The translations under genes and the position numbers were made by a program. Below are positions 35,202 to 42,970 of a stretch of 64,000 nt of DNA, piece by piece. The DNA is from Candidatus Saccharimonadota bacterium (GTDB lineage Bacteria; Patescibacteriota; Saccharimonadia; Saccharimonadales; Saccharimonadaceae), in the NCBI GenBank assembly GCA_017437945.1, contig JAFRWP010000005.1:62001-126000 (forward strand), read 5' to 3'. The notes under the pieces were generated by a model. It saw nothing but the letters and a program-made list of their open reading frames with translations. It ran no database searches and was not told where the DNA came from. Position 1 is the stretch's first letter. Each line of letters opens with the position of its first letter.

Positions 35202-35210
35202 TGCTAGAAT
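35202..35210 (+). promoter_or_regulatory. Extended -10 of the adenylate-kinase-like gene, leaderless
   Basis: TGC-TAGAAT ends at 35210, and ATG 35217 follows after 6 bases with no ribosome site. The TTGACA at 35171 is too far upstream to pair with it. Confidence 0.5.
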
Positions 35211-35216
35211 TGAAGT

Positions 35217-35915
35217 ATGATTACGCTTTTTGGTGCGCCTGGTGCAGGTAAAAGTGTTCAAGGTGAGTTATTGGCCAAAAAATATGGCTGGAAATGGATT
35301 GACGTGCGGTCGGTATTATTAAATATGCACGACCCAGAGATTACTTTGGCTCTGACTAGAGGCATATCTGTCGATGACAAAAAAGCCGCAGCAGCCGTCC
35401 AAGGTATTATCTCCAGGGCAAAACAGCCGCGTACGCAAAGGCTGTGGTCGACCATAAATGGGGCGTCATTTTTTCAGCTTAGGACAGAAGCGCCACGCGA
35501 AGTTATTCTTGATGGCTTCCCTTTTGATCATAATCAGGTGAAATGGATGATTGATAACGGTACAATTAAGGACCTAAAAGGTGCGATTGTACTGCAGGTG
35601 CCGCGTGGGCAGATTTGGCAGCGCCTGGTTGCGCGTAAACGCGTGGATGATACACGCGCAGCGATTGAGCGTCGCGAAGATTATTATGATCGTACAGCAA
35701 CCGGTATGATTCGCACACTGAGTATGAACGGTGTATTGATTGGTTATGTAAACGGCGTTGGTAGCGAACAGGACGTGCTAGAGCGCATCGAAGAAGTTCT
35801 CGGTGATTGGGGCCTAGTGCCAAAGAAAAAGTACGACAAAATTGCGCTGGATAGCGCCAAGGCAAAAGCCGGGCTTCTTGATAGTAATATGAAGCTTTAC
35901 CCTACAAGGCAGTAA
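35217..35915 (+). CDS. Adenylate-kinase-like nucleotide kinase
   Basis: This 232-residue P-loop kinase has LFGAPGAGKSVQGELLA (Walker A of adenylate kinases), VILDGFPFDHNQV (the DGFPR region) and a lid-type segment RKRVDDTRAAIERREDYY. It resembles adenylate kinase (ATP + AMP to 2 ADP), but the second Arg of DGFPR is replaced (DGFPF) and a 55-residue segment around residues 45-95 is unusual. A second, canonical adk may exist elsewhere, so I leave the symbol empty. The final 30 residues form a basic tail. Confidence 0.75.
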   Translation: MITLFGAPGAGKSVQGELLAKKYGWKWIDVRSVLLNMHDPEITLALTRGISVDDKKAAAAVQGIISRAKQPRTQRLWSTINGASFFQLRTEAPREVILDGFPFDHNQVKWMIDNGTIKDLKGAIVLQVPRGQIWQRLVARKRVDDTRAAIERREDYYDRTATGMIRTLSMNGVLIGYVNGVGSEQDVLERIEEVLGDWGLVPKKKYDKIALDSAKAKAGLLDSNMKLYPTRQ

Positions 35916-36428
35916 TTATTTTTGCGCTTCTTTGAGAGTTGATTGGATAAAATCGTTTTTTGATGCAGTATACATTGGGCGGTCGTTGGCATATTTAACG
36001 GCGAGCTCTTTTTTAAGCGCTTCGTATTCGCGGGCTTTGTCTGGATGCGAGCGCATGTAGTCACGAAAGAATAGGGTATTCTTGAAACGGTCGCTATCGA
36101 CAGAAGTAATGTGAATTAAGAAAATGCGGTTCTCTTCTGGGCCTTTGCGCACGAGCTGTTCGTCTGGGCTTGGATCAGGCTTAACAGAATAAGGTTCTTT
36201 TTCGAACTTGGCGCGGACTTTTTCGAAATCGGAAAGGTGACGTAGTCCGACTTGGATATCGACGAGTGGTTTAGCCATAATGCCCGGGATGGAGGTTGAG
36301 CCGACGTGCTCGATGCTGAGCGCGAGGTCGCCAAAGATTTTGCGTAGCTCCTTCTCTTCCGCGCGGAACATTTCTGCCCACTTGGCGTTATGCTTTTCTA
36401 GTATGACTTTGTTCTTGTCTAATCCCAT
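35916..36428 (-). CDS. GrpB-family (UPF0157) nucleotidyltransferase-like protein
   Basis: This 170-residue protein has the GrpB family pattern: HNAKWAEMFRAEEKELRKIFG, IEHVGSTSIPGIMAKPLVDIQVG and RDYMRSHPDKAREYEALK. The fold is nucleotidyltransferase-like with GS and DxD-type residues (GST, DIQ). The biochemical role is not established for the family. TATAAT lies 7 bases before the ATG, and it converges on the adenylate-kinase-like gene with no gap. Confidence 0.88.
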   Translation of the reverse strand: MGLDKNKVILEKHNAKWAEMFRAEEKELRKIFGDLALSIEHVGSTSIPGIMAKPLVDIQVGLRHLSDFEKVRAKFEKEPYSVKPDPSPDEQLVRKGPEENRIFLIHITSVDSDRFKNTLFFRDYMRSHPDKAREYEALKKELAVKYANDRPMYTASKNDFIQSTLKEAQK

Positions 36429-36516
36429 ATATATTATTATATGCGTGCAAAAAAATATCCGCCAGTGCTACGCTTGGCGGATATCTAATCTTTGACGGGG
36501 CTATGAAGGAAAGGAG

Positions 36517-37014
36517 TTAACCTTCGATAGCAATGTATTTTTGATCATCGGCGAGCTCAGGCTTTGGCTCAGCTTTTGGCACGGTGAGGTTAAGGATGCC
36601 GTTGTCGTATTTAGCTTTGATGTCCTCTTGTTTAACATCATCGCCGACATACCAGCTGCGGCTCATGGAGCCATAATGGCGTTCGCGACGGATAACTTTA
36701 CCATTCTTGCGTGGCTTGCCATCTGGGGTTTCGCGCTCTTCTTTTTCCTCATTCATCTCGGTGCTAACCGTGAGGATACCATTATCGAGCTTAACTTTGA
36801 TGTCGTCTTTCTTGAGGCCCGGGAGCTCGATGGCGAGTTCATAGGCAGAGTCGGTTTCATTAACGTCGGTACGCATGAGGCCGTGGGTTTTTGAAGGGCG
36901 CATTAACCCGCGTTCGCCTCCTGGTAGGCGTGGAGTGTCAAATGGATCGTCAAAGAAATCATCGCCGAATCCACTAAACATTTCGTCAAAAAGATTGTCG
37001 ATTGGGAATCGCAT
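36517..37014 (-). CDS. Small heat shock protein Hsp20
   Basis: This 165-residue alpha-crystallin-type chaperone holds unfolding proteins in solution. The alpha-crystallin domain runs from TDVNETDSAYELAIELPGLKKDD to IKAKYDNGILNLTVPK, with the GILTV and GILNL strands. A short acidic tail lacks a clear IXI motif. A GAAAGGAC ribosome site precedes the ATG. The leader is about 95 nt from a promoter embedded in a CIRCE operator, so expression is probably heat-inducible through HrcA. Confidence 0.95.
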   Translation of the reverse strand: MRFPIDNLFDEMFSGFGDDFFDDPFDTPRLPGGERGLMRPSKTHGLMRTDVNETDSAYELAIELPGLKKDDIKVKLDNGILTVSTEMNEEKEERETPDGKPRKNGKVIRRERHYGSMSRSWYVGDDVKQEDIKAKYDNGILNLTVPKAEPKPELADDQKYIAIEG

Positions 37015-37119
37015 ATTATTGTCCTTTCTTTGATTAAATAGTTGTTAAGACGGAGCCAGCATCAGAGTCCTATGATTTATCTAATCTTACTTCTGCCTCT
37101 GGTGGCTTCGTATAACCCC

Positions 37120-37148
37120 AGTATAGCGCTTATAATTAGCACTGTCAA
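37120..37148 (-). promoter_or_regulatory. Promoter of hsp20
   Basis: On the minus strand TTGACA (37148-37143), 17 bases, TATACT (37125-37120). The -35 sits in the CIRCE element. Confidence 0.85.
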
Positions 37149-37162
37149 GTCCCGAGTGCTAA
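37136..37162. promoter_or_regulatory. CIRCE operator (HrcA site)
   Basis: TTAGCACTG (37136-37144), 9 bases, GAGTGCTAA (37154-37162); the known consensus is TTAGCACTC-N9-GAGTGCTAA, so only one base differs. It overlaps the hsp20 -35, the right place for repression. It also lies 66 bases before the dCMP deaminase ATG. Confidence 0.93.
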
Positions 37163-37228
37163 TTTTTTAAAAAATCATAAGTCTTCCCCTGTCATGGTAT
37201 ATTAGTTGTAATAAGGGAGTGTATAAAA

Positions 37229-37717
37229 ATGGATTGGGATGAATATTTCTTAAAAATTGCTGAGACTGTAGCGCTTCGCTCGAAGGATCCTTCGACCAAG
37301 GTTGGCACAGTCATTGTAGACGGGAAAAAGCGGCCAGTCTCTTTTGGCTATAATGGCTTAATTCAGGGTGCGGATGAGTCCAAATTGACGTTAACTGAAC
37401 GTCCGATGAAATATCATTTCTCGATGCATAGCGAAATCAATGCCATTATCTTCGCGCATCGTGATTTGGCGGGCTGTACCTGCTATTCGACTTACGCGCC
37501 GTGCGTAGATTGTCTGCGCTTCTTATTGCAGGCCGGTATTACGAGAATTGTTTATCAACATGCGCACGTGGAGTCCCACAAGAATAAGAAAAAAGCCTCA
37601 ATGCAGAACCCTGAAACCGACAAGGCGATTATTGCCCTGCTCGATTCGATGCCGCATGTCCAAGCCATTAATTACACGACCGGCAAGACTTATAAAGAAG
37701 AATTATTAGAAAAATAA
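37229..37717 (+). CDS. dCMP deaminase (ComEB type)
   Basis: This 162-residue zinc enzyme converts dCMP to dUMP, feeding dTMP synthesis. Zinc ligands and the catalytic Glu are in HSEINAIIF (HAE-type motif) and TYAPCVDCLRFLLQAGI (PCxxC). DPSTKVGTVIVD near the N-terminus is typical of the family. GGGAG precedes the ATG. The upstream TGG-TATATT (ending 37203) is a likely extended -10. It is downstream of, and divergent from, hsp20. Confidence 0.92.
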   Translation: MDWDEYFLKIAETVALRSKDPSTKVGTVIVDGKKRPVSFGYNGLIQGADESKLTLTERPMKYHFSMHSEINAIIFAHRDLAGCTCYSTYAPCVDCLRFLLQAGITRIVYQHAHVESHKNKKKASMQNPETDKAIIALLDSMPHVQAINYTTGKTYKEELLEK

Positions 37718-37724
37718 AAAGCAC

Positions 37725-38024
37725 CAAAAAGCCCCAGGTAAGGGTGGGCATCACCTGGGGCTATTTGGCCCTTAAACACACCTCCTAAGGCATCCGGACG
37801 AACCGGAGGCGTGACCCACCTCACACACTTTGGGTCCGCCGGTTTAAGGGATTGCTAGCTTTAGAAAAGATCTTTCTAAGTGGAGGTAATACTTTTCACT
37901 TCAAGTTATGGAAAGAAAACTTGAAGGCTGAAAGGGTTTCTAAAGCACGCAACAATTGCTAAATAAATTAGCAAAGTTATAGATTATTTAGGTGCGGCTT
38001 TTGGTCAGAATATGACCAAAACTA
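37725..38024 (-). ncRNA. Candidate structured RNA of about 300 nt, family not recognised
   Basis: This minus-strand transcription unit between a promoter (38058-38030) and a terminator (37762-37730) has no ORF and dense complementarity. Plus coordinates: TTTTGGTCA (37999-38007) with TGACCAAAA (38013-38021) at the RNA 5' end; TTGCTAA (37956-37962) with TTAGCAA (37968-37974); CTTCAAGTT (37899-37907) with AACTTGAAG (37918-37926); GCTTTAGAAA (37858-37867) with TTTCTAAAGC (37937-37946). A three-way junction is closed by CCCTTAAAC (37769-37777) and GTTTAAGGG (37842-37850), with arms CCTCC/GGAGG (37781-37809) and GACCCA/TGGGTC (37813-37836). I saw no RNase P, tmRNA or SRP signature. This fills most of the 460-base gap; 38059-38178 holds nothing I can name. 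Confidence 0.75.
37730..37762 (-). terminator. Terminator of the minus-strand ncRNA
   Basis: Ten-pair stem AGCCCCAGGT (37730-37739) with ACCTGGGGCT (37753-37762). On the minus strand the stem is followed by TTTTGGTGCTTTTT. It could also end the convergent dCMP deaminase transcript, but there is no T run on that side. Confidence 0.82.
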
Positions 38025-38029
38025 TGCTT

Positions 38030-38058
38030 ATGATAACACATACTTTTATATAAGTCAA
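38030..38058 (-). promoter_or_regulatory. Promoter of the minus-strand ncRNA
   Basis: TTGACT (38058-38053), 17 bases, TATCAT (38035-38030) on the minus strand. Initiation near 38023 puts the 9-pair 5' hairpin right at the RNA end. Confidence 0.75.
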
Positions 38059-38178
38059 TACTTTTTTCACACTTTTTTCAAAATTCAATAGAAAAATGGC
38101 CATATTTCACCCCAAAAGGCAAGCATATAACAGAGGTGATACCGCTTATTGTTATTTAGTAAAAAATGTGTTATAAAA

Positions 38179-38694
38179 CTAGTATTTTTCGATAAAATCG
38201 GCTATATTTTTGAGGATTTGTGGCAAATTGCCGCGCTCATGATCGGTAAATTTCGACAGAACAAAATCGATGTCACCAATGCGCTGGCGGAGGTTATCGT
38301 TACCGGTACCAAGGCGAAGACGCGGGAAATCATCAGTGCCGAAATGAGAAATGGTGGATTTGAGGCCATTATTGCCGCCCGCACTGCCCCGCTCGCGAAA
38401 GCGAATCTGGCCGAATTCGAGATTGAAATCGTCGCAAATAATCAGAAAATCTTTGGGCTCAAGCTTGTAATAATTACGAATTAGTTCAAAGCTTTGGCCA
38501 ACGTCGTTATAGAAAGTCTGCGGCTTAATAAAAAGCGTATCGCCGTCCTTGAAATAGAGCACGCGATACTTCTTGTCTTCTTTCCATGTAAAGCCACGAA
38601 GTTTCGCATAAAAATCCAACGCCAAGAAACCGAAGTTGTGACGCGTGAAATTGTATTCATTGCCCGGATTTCCGAGGCCGGCGATTACTTTCAT
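38179..38694 (-). CDS. pth: Peptidyl-tRNA hydrolase
   Basis: Pth releases peptides from stalled peptidyl-tRNA. The 171-residue protein has IAGLGNPGNEYNFTRHNFGF with the catalytic His in TRHN, KPQTFYNDVGQS (usually KPxTFMNxSG), DDFNLEFGQIRFRERGSAGGNNGLKS and the RLRLGTG segment. TAAAAT with extended TGC ends 8 bases upstream of the ATG, suggesting a leaderless message. Confidence 0.96.
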   Translation of the reverse strand: MKVIAGLGNPGNEYNFTRHNFGFLALDFYAKLRGFTWKEDKKYRVLYFKDGDTLFIKPQTFYNDVGQSFELIRNYYKLEPKDFLIICDDFNLEFGQIRFRERGSAGGNNGLKSTISHFGTDDFPRLRLGTGNDNLRQRIGDIDFVLSKFTDHERGNLPQILKNIADFIEKY

Positions 38695-38748
38695 AAGGTG
38701 TATTTTAGCATAAAACCGGAATTGTAGCGCGCCGTATATCTGTTAAGC

Positions 38749-38777
38749 TTGACCATTTTAACAAAGTATGATATAAT
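38749..38777 (+). promoter_or_regulatory. Promoter of the anchored hydrolase gene
   Basis: TTGACC (38749-38754), 17 bases, TATAAT (38772-38777). The leader is about 35 nt and has a strong GGGGGAGGAAAG ribosome site, unlike the leaderless genes nearby. Confidence 0.85.
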
Positions 38778-38818
38778 ATAAGTATAGGTTTTATCTTTGA
38801 TGGGGGAGGAAAGATAAG

Positions 38819-39904
38819 ATGTTCATTAAGGAGAGATGGTCACCATATGTCATTTTGGCTCTAGTAATCCTGATCGCGGTAATCTTGATAGTGTGCGAAA
38901 CCAACAGGGTTTCCGTTATCTCTGTCGACAAGCTACAGTTGAGATTCGGTGAATCAAAAATTGGCACATTTGAAGCGGCAGCAATCGATAACAATCGTGA
39001 TTCCAATTACAGACTTTGCGTTGAGAAAGGTGGAAGAAGCAATTATTACGATTTGACGCCGAATATCTACCAGGTTATCGGTTTTACTTACGGTGATGGC
39101 GATTACAAGGTTACGCTGTATCGGCAGGAAAAACAGAATCAGGAAAAGAGCAATAAGGTTGGAGAAGTAACGATAAACACAACGATAAGTACAACCGCGG
39201 ACGCTGACACGGTCTCACCTTCTAAGGCGGAGACTAAAAAACCGAAAGTAGGCACGTCGATTAGCTATGACGCAGTGTGGGAGATGCGTGAGTATACGCA
39301 TACGAACAAAAAGACGATTGACTACTGGATAAATGTGCCGGAAGGTGCAACTAGCGGTATGCCAATCGTAATATTCTTGCACGGCGACGGCGAAATGGAT
39401 AGACCCAAGTCTGTCGCGAAGTTGAGACAAGTGAAGTATATGCGCGAATCGAAGGATTATATCAGTATCGCGCCCGTTGGCAAAAATCGTGATTGGACTA
39501 GTGATAAAGTGCAGCAGGCCCTCAAAGGATTAATAGACGATTGCATCGAAAAATATCAAATCGACACTGATAGGGTCTATATCTGGGGCTTTAGCCGTGG
39601 CTCGATCGGTACATGGGGGATGGTGGAACGATACGGTTCGTTCTTCAAAGCGGCCGTGCCAATCAGTTGTGGCAGCTATAACGGATCATCCGTTAAGGCG
39701 GAAAACTTCAAAGGCACGAAAATATACGCACTGGCAGGCAGTAAAGAAGGCCGATATATCAAACAGATGCGGAAAATCGTGGATAGCATTGTTAAAGTGG
39801 GCGGTTCAGCCAAGTTCGAAACCGTAGCTGGACAGACCCATAAGACTATATCGAAGAATTTCCCTTATGCCGAAGTGATTGATGACTGGTTACTCAAACA
39901 ATAA
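38819..39904 (+). CDS. Membrane-anchored alpha/beta hydrolase (esterase/PHB-depolymerase-like)
   Basis: This 361-residue protein has one N-terminal membrane segment (residues 9-28), an outer linker region of about 125 residues, and an alpha/beta hydrolase domain. The oxyanion strand is MPIVIFLHGDGEMD, the nucleophile Ser is in IWGFSRGSIGTWG (GxSxG), and the His is in VAGQTHKTI. It resembles feruloyl-esterase and PHB-depolymerase-type hydrolases that act outside the cell. The substrate is unknown; a host lipid or wall ester is possible. A single-gene unit with its own promoter and terminator. Confidence 0.85.
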   Translation: MFIKERWSPYVILALVILIAVILIVCETNRVSVISVDKLQLRFGESKIGTFEAAAIDNNRDSNYRLCVEKGGRSNYYDLTPNIYQVIGFTYGDGDYKVTLYRQEKQNQEKSNKVGEVTINTTISTTADADTVSPSKAETKKPKVGTSISYDAVWEMREYTHTNKKTIDYWINVPEGATSGMPIVIFLHGDGEMDRPKSVAKLRQVKYMRESKDYISIAPVGKNRDWTSDKVQQALKGLIDDCIEKYQIDTDRVYIWGFSRGSIGTWGMVERYGSFFKAAVPISCGSYNGSSVKAENFKGTKIYALAGSKEGRYIKQMRKIVDSIVKVGGSAKFETVAGQTHKTISKNFPYAEVIDDWLLKQ

Positions 39905-39926
39905 GCCGTCCGAAAGGGCGGCTTTT
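39903..39926 (+). terminator. Terminator of the hydrolase gene
   Basis: AAGCCGTCC (39903-39911), GAAA tetraloop, GGGCGGCTT (39916-39924), then T run. Confidence 0.9.
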
Positions 39927-39990
39927 CTCATGGGAAAAACGCGAACGACCGAGGTGGTATTACCCTTATAGGGTTCTTTTAGCGTAAAAA

Positions 39991-40012
39991 TACCACCCCC
40001 ATAGGGGTGGTA
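39991..40012 (-). terminator. Terminator of phoH
   Basis: TACCACCCC (39991-39999) pairs with GGGGTGGTA (40004-40012); TTTTTA follows on the minus strand. Confidence 0.88.
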
Positions 40013-40037
40013 TGCTCTGGCAACATTGCATTGTGGC

Positions 40038-41489
40038 TTATGTGTCGAGACAACGAGCGACTTCACGAGCGGCTTCCGACCGAGTGATTTCATTTTCCAG
40101 CATGGTAATAACAGCGGCATAAGGGCTGCCAGCCATTTTGGTGGCGGCATACATCAAGCCGTTACTGTGATAGTCCATGTGTTTATTGAACACCTGGTGC
40201 GGATCGCCAGTGATAATCATCTTGGAGCCTTCACCGATGCGTTTCATCAGCTGGTTGACCTGGAAGCGTTCCATGTCCTGAGCTTCGTCGTAGATGATCC
40301 AGCTGTCGGATATTGAACGGCCTCCCATGTTGATGATGGAGACGAATTCGAAATGATCCCGAATTGCCAAGTCGACTTTGGCTTTGATGTCCTGCGCGGT
40401 CATCGCGCAATTGCCTTTCTTGCGATCGCCCTTATTCCTGTAATAGTTATACAGGCTGTCGAGGATCGGCATAGCTTTGGCGATAGTCTTTTCGGTTTCA
40501 TCGCCGGGCAAGAAGCCAATTTCTTTACCAAGTTCAGCGTCGCGCGGCACTACGAAGATGCGATCATAATCGCGCCTTTTTTCGTCGGTAACAAGATAGT
40601 CGCCAATGGAAGTGGCGAGATAGGTTTTACCAGTACCAAACTCTGAAGGACAGATCACGATCGGGATCTCCTTGGCTGGCGCCATTAGCGCTTCGGCCAA
40701 CATGCATTGGCCCGGAGTGCGCGGCTGGATGTAGCCTGGGAGCTCATCCACATAGTGGATGCGACGCAGGATGCCAGTCCCGTCTTCGTTCGGCTCAAAG
40801 CGGCCGATACGAACAGGCATATTGTCGGGGTGCACCGAGTAGACTTCGGCAGCGACGGGGTCGATTGTGAACTCTACGAATTCGTTCAGTAACAGCGGCT
40901 TTTCATTCGGGAAGAATTCCGCAAATTCATCTGCGGTAATCCTCTGATTGACAAACCAATTGTCACTGAGATCCTCGGGTAATATCAGGCTACGACGTCC
41001 GGTATAGACGTCTGGATTAATGCGGACGATATCGATGCCGTTAGCGAGTGCTTTACTGGACATATAGTTATCGCCGGTCATAATCGCCACTGCGCCTGGA
41101 TCACCAAGTTGCTTCTGAATGGCTTTTGCGATTGCGAGAGCATGAGTGTTCGCGCCGGTGCGGCCATTTGTCGAGAATTCGGAGATATCACTTACTGTTT
41201 CGAACTTGATTACCATTCCGTTTTTGCAGGTAAAGGTCTTATTCGCGGCGTCCGTGTAGTGGGGCGTCTCCAAAATCCTGGAAAAGAGACTGAGAATTTT
41301 GGTTGCAGCTTCTCCGCGACTACTCATTTCGTGGCGAAATTCGCGGACGCGGTCAATGTACTGCATCGGGATGTGGAGTGTTTCAGCCTTCTTCTTTGTG
41401 CCAGAATCCGGATCAAGTATGTCCGGGTTGCCGATGAGCGTGTCAAGGGCGGGCACAATGTCAGGATGGAACTCCCTACGTTCAGCCAT
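40038..41489 (-). CDS. PIN-PhoH fusion ATPase
   Basis: This 483-residue protein has an N-terminal PIN-like RNase domain (about residues 1-170; LHIPMQYIDRVREFRHEM, VAIMTGDNYMSSKALANGIDIVRINPDVYTGRR) and a C-terminal PhoH ATPase/helicase-like domain. Walker A is SEFGTGKTYLA, Walker B is DSWIIYDEAQDM, and MIITGDPHQV is motif III. PhoH2-type proteins act as RNA-unwinding nucleases. The usual LDTNVL start of PIN domains appears only as ALDTLIG, so nuclease activity is uncertain. ATG 41489 is preceded by AAGGAGGG; the longer frame to 41519 is rejected. A TATAAT (41586-41581) gives an 85-nt leader. Confidence 0.88.
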   Translation of the reverse strand: MAERREFHPDIVPALDTLIGNPDILDPDSGTKKKAETLHIPMQYIDRVREFRHEMSSRGEAATKILSLFSRILETPHYTDAANKTFTCKNGMVIKFETVSDISEFSTNGRTGANTHALAIAKAIQKQLGDPGAVAIMTGDNYMSSKALANGIDIVRINPDVYTGRRSLILPEDLSDNWFVNQRITADEFAEFFPNEKPLLLNEFVEFTIDPVAAEVYSVHPDNMPVRIGRFEPNEDGTGILRRIHYVDELPGYIQPRTPGQCMLAEALMAPAKEIPIVICPSEFGTGKTYLATSIGDYLVTDEKRRDYDRIFVVPRDAELGKEIGFLPGDETEKTIAKAMPILDSLYNYYRNKGDRKKGNCAMTAQDIKAKVDLAIRDHFEFVSIINMGGRSISDSWIIYDEAQDMERFQVNQLMKRIGEGSKMIITGDPHQVFNKHMDYHSNGLMYAATKMAGSPYAAVITMLENEITRSEAAREVARCLDT

Positions 41490-41542
41490 TTGATTCCCTC
41501 CTTCAAATATGTTGTGCAATGTTGCTAAGGGACCAACAAAAT

Positions 41543-41564
41543 AGGCCTAAGTTTTCTTAAGCCC
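41543..41564 (-). promoter_or_regulatory. Leader hairpin between der and phoH
   Basis: AGGCCTAAG (41543-41551), TTTT, CTTAAGCCC (41556-41564) in the phoH leader. The minus strand continues TATTTTG, so it could be a der terminator or a weak attenuator for phoH. Confidence 0.5.
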
Positions 41565-41591
41565 ACCTTGCTTATCTGTTATTATACCAGA

Positions 41592-42893
41592 TTAATCGCG
41601 ATTACGGAAGGAGAAGAATATTGGTGTACCAGTAAAGTCGAAAGCATCGCGCAAGCGGCGTTCGAGATAGCGCTTATAGCTCCAGTGGAGGAGGCTAAGG
41701 TTGCTGCCGTAAACCACAAACCATGGCGGACAGGTATCGGTCTGGACCATGTAGCGAAGTTTTGGATGGGTGTTTTTAAGGCCGGCTGGTGGATGGCTAG
41801 CAACGGCGTCCATGAGGAGCTTGTTGAGGTCGGAAGTTTTAAGTTCGGCGTGGCGAGCTTTATTGATTTGCTGGGCCAGCTCAAAAATTTTAGTGACGTT
41901 TTTGCCAGTGACGCTCGAGGTCATGACGACTGGTGCGAACGGAATGAAGTTAAAGTCATATTCGAGGTTATCGAGAATCTCGTTGCTATCTTTGTGGTCG
42001 AGATCGGTCTTGGTGAGAACAAGAATGACGCCTTTGCCGGCTTTGACGATTTCACCGGCGAGGCTTTGATCGAGCTTAGAATGTGGCTCGGTGCTATCAA
42101 CGAGGAGGCAACAGACGTCGGCTTCTTCGATGGCGGCAAGGCTGCGGAGGGCGGAAAACTTCTCGATGCCCACTTCCCGCTTGCCTGGTTTGCGGAGGCC
42201 GGCGGTATCGAGTAGCTCGATGGTTTCGCCTTTATACTTGAGCGAGGTGCGGTTGATGTCGCGGGTGGTGCCAGACAGGTTCGCAACAATGGCTTGCTGC
42301 TTTTGGGCGAGCGAATTAAATAACGAGCTCTTCCCCACATTCGGACGGCCGATGAGGGCGATTTTGAGAGATTTGTCTTCTTTGATTTCTTTATCGGTCT
42401 CAAAACCTAGGTTTTGAAGTTCTTTGATGATTTTATCGCGGAGTTCGTTGAGATTGAGGCCGGTCGTGGCAGAAACGCGGAGCGGATTCTTGACACCCAT
42501 GCTGAGGAATTCGGTTTCCGGCAAAGCTTCGCTGAGATCGGATTTGTTGAGCAGGAGCATGGTCGGTTTGCCGCTCTTGAGGGCTTTCTTGGCGATGAGC
42601 TTATCGTCGTGATTTGGATATTTGGTCGCATCCATGGCGATCAGAATCATATCGGCAGAATTAACGGCATCATCGATTTGGTTTTGAATATGCGCCTCGA
42701 ATTCGTCTTCGGCCTCTTTGAGACCGGCGGTATCAATGAGAATGTAGCGATTCTCGACTTTACCGACGACGTTATCGCGCGTAGTACCCGCTTCGCGTGC
42801 AACAATAGCCTGGGACTTGCGTACCAAGCGATTAAAGATGCTGGATTTGCCAGCGTTGGTCTGGCCAATGATTGCGACAACAGGTAATTTCAT
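41592..42893 (-). CDS. der: Ribosome assembly GTPase Der (EngA)
   Basis: Der is a tandem-GTPase needed for 50S subunit assembly. The 433-residue protein has two G domains: GQTNAGKSS, DTAGL and NKSD in the first (residues 1-165), and GRPNVGKSS, DTAGLRKPGK and TKTD in the second (about 178-345). A KH-like C-terminal domain includes HPKLRYMVQTDTCPPWFVVY. TAAAAT with extended TGC ends 8 bases before the ATG, with AAGGT as a weak ribosome site. Confidence 0.97.
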   Translation of the reverse strand: MKLPVVAIIGQTNAGKSSIFNRLVRKSQAIVAREAGTTRDNVVGKVENRYILIDTAGLKEAEDEFEAHIQNQIDDAVNSADMILIAMDATKYPNHDDKLIAKKALKSGKPTMLLLNKSDLSEALPETEFLSMGVKNPLRVSATTGLNLNELRDKIIKELQNLGFETDKEIKEDKSLKIALIGRPNVGKSSLFNSLAQKQQAIVANLSGTTRDINRTSLKYKGETIELLDTAGLRKPGKREVGIEKFSALRSLAAIEEADVCCLLVDSTEPHSKLDQSLAGEIVKAGKGVILVLTKTDLDHKDSNEILDNLEYDFNFIPFAPVVMTSSVTGKNVTKIFELAQQINKARHAELKTSDLNKLLMDAVASHPPAGLKNTHPKLRYMVQTDTCPPWFVVYGSNLSLLHWSYKRYLERRLRDAFDFTGTPIFFSFRNRD

Positions 42894-42912
42894 ACCTTAA
42901 ATTTTAGCAAAC

Positions 42913-42970
42913 TTGACAAAAAATGTAAAGTGTGATATAATGGAATTATTAGCCTCGTTTGAGGCTTTTT
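42913..42970 (+). promoter_or_regulatory. Perfect promoter firing directly into a terminator
   Basis: TTGACA (42913-42918), 17 bases, TATAAT (42936-42941) on the plus strand. Transcription should start near 42948, and the hairpin AGCCTC-GTTT-GAGGCT (42951-42966) with a T run follows at once. The product would be 20-25 nt. Both neighbouring genes are on the minus strand, so read-through would be antisense to the VanZ-like gene. Confidence 0.75.

Noticed and set aside
37725-38024. RNase P RNA, tmRNA or SRP RNA identity for the minus-strand RNA
   Set aside because: GGCCAAATAG near the 3' end resembles a piece of RNase P RNA, but the universally conserved GAGGAAAGTCC and ACAGAA regions are missing; no tRNA-like 3' end and no SRP tetraloop motif.
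39940-40012. Short direct/inverted copies of GGTGGTAT near the phoH terminator as a repeat array
   Set aside because: Only two or three partial copies, explained by the terminator stem and its flank.
40038-41519. Longer phoH start at 41519
   Set aside because: AAGGAGGG directly precedes ATG 41489, and the extra ten residues have no ribosome site.
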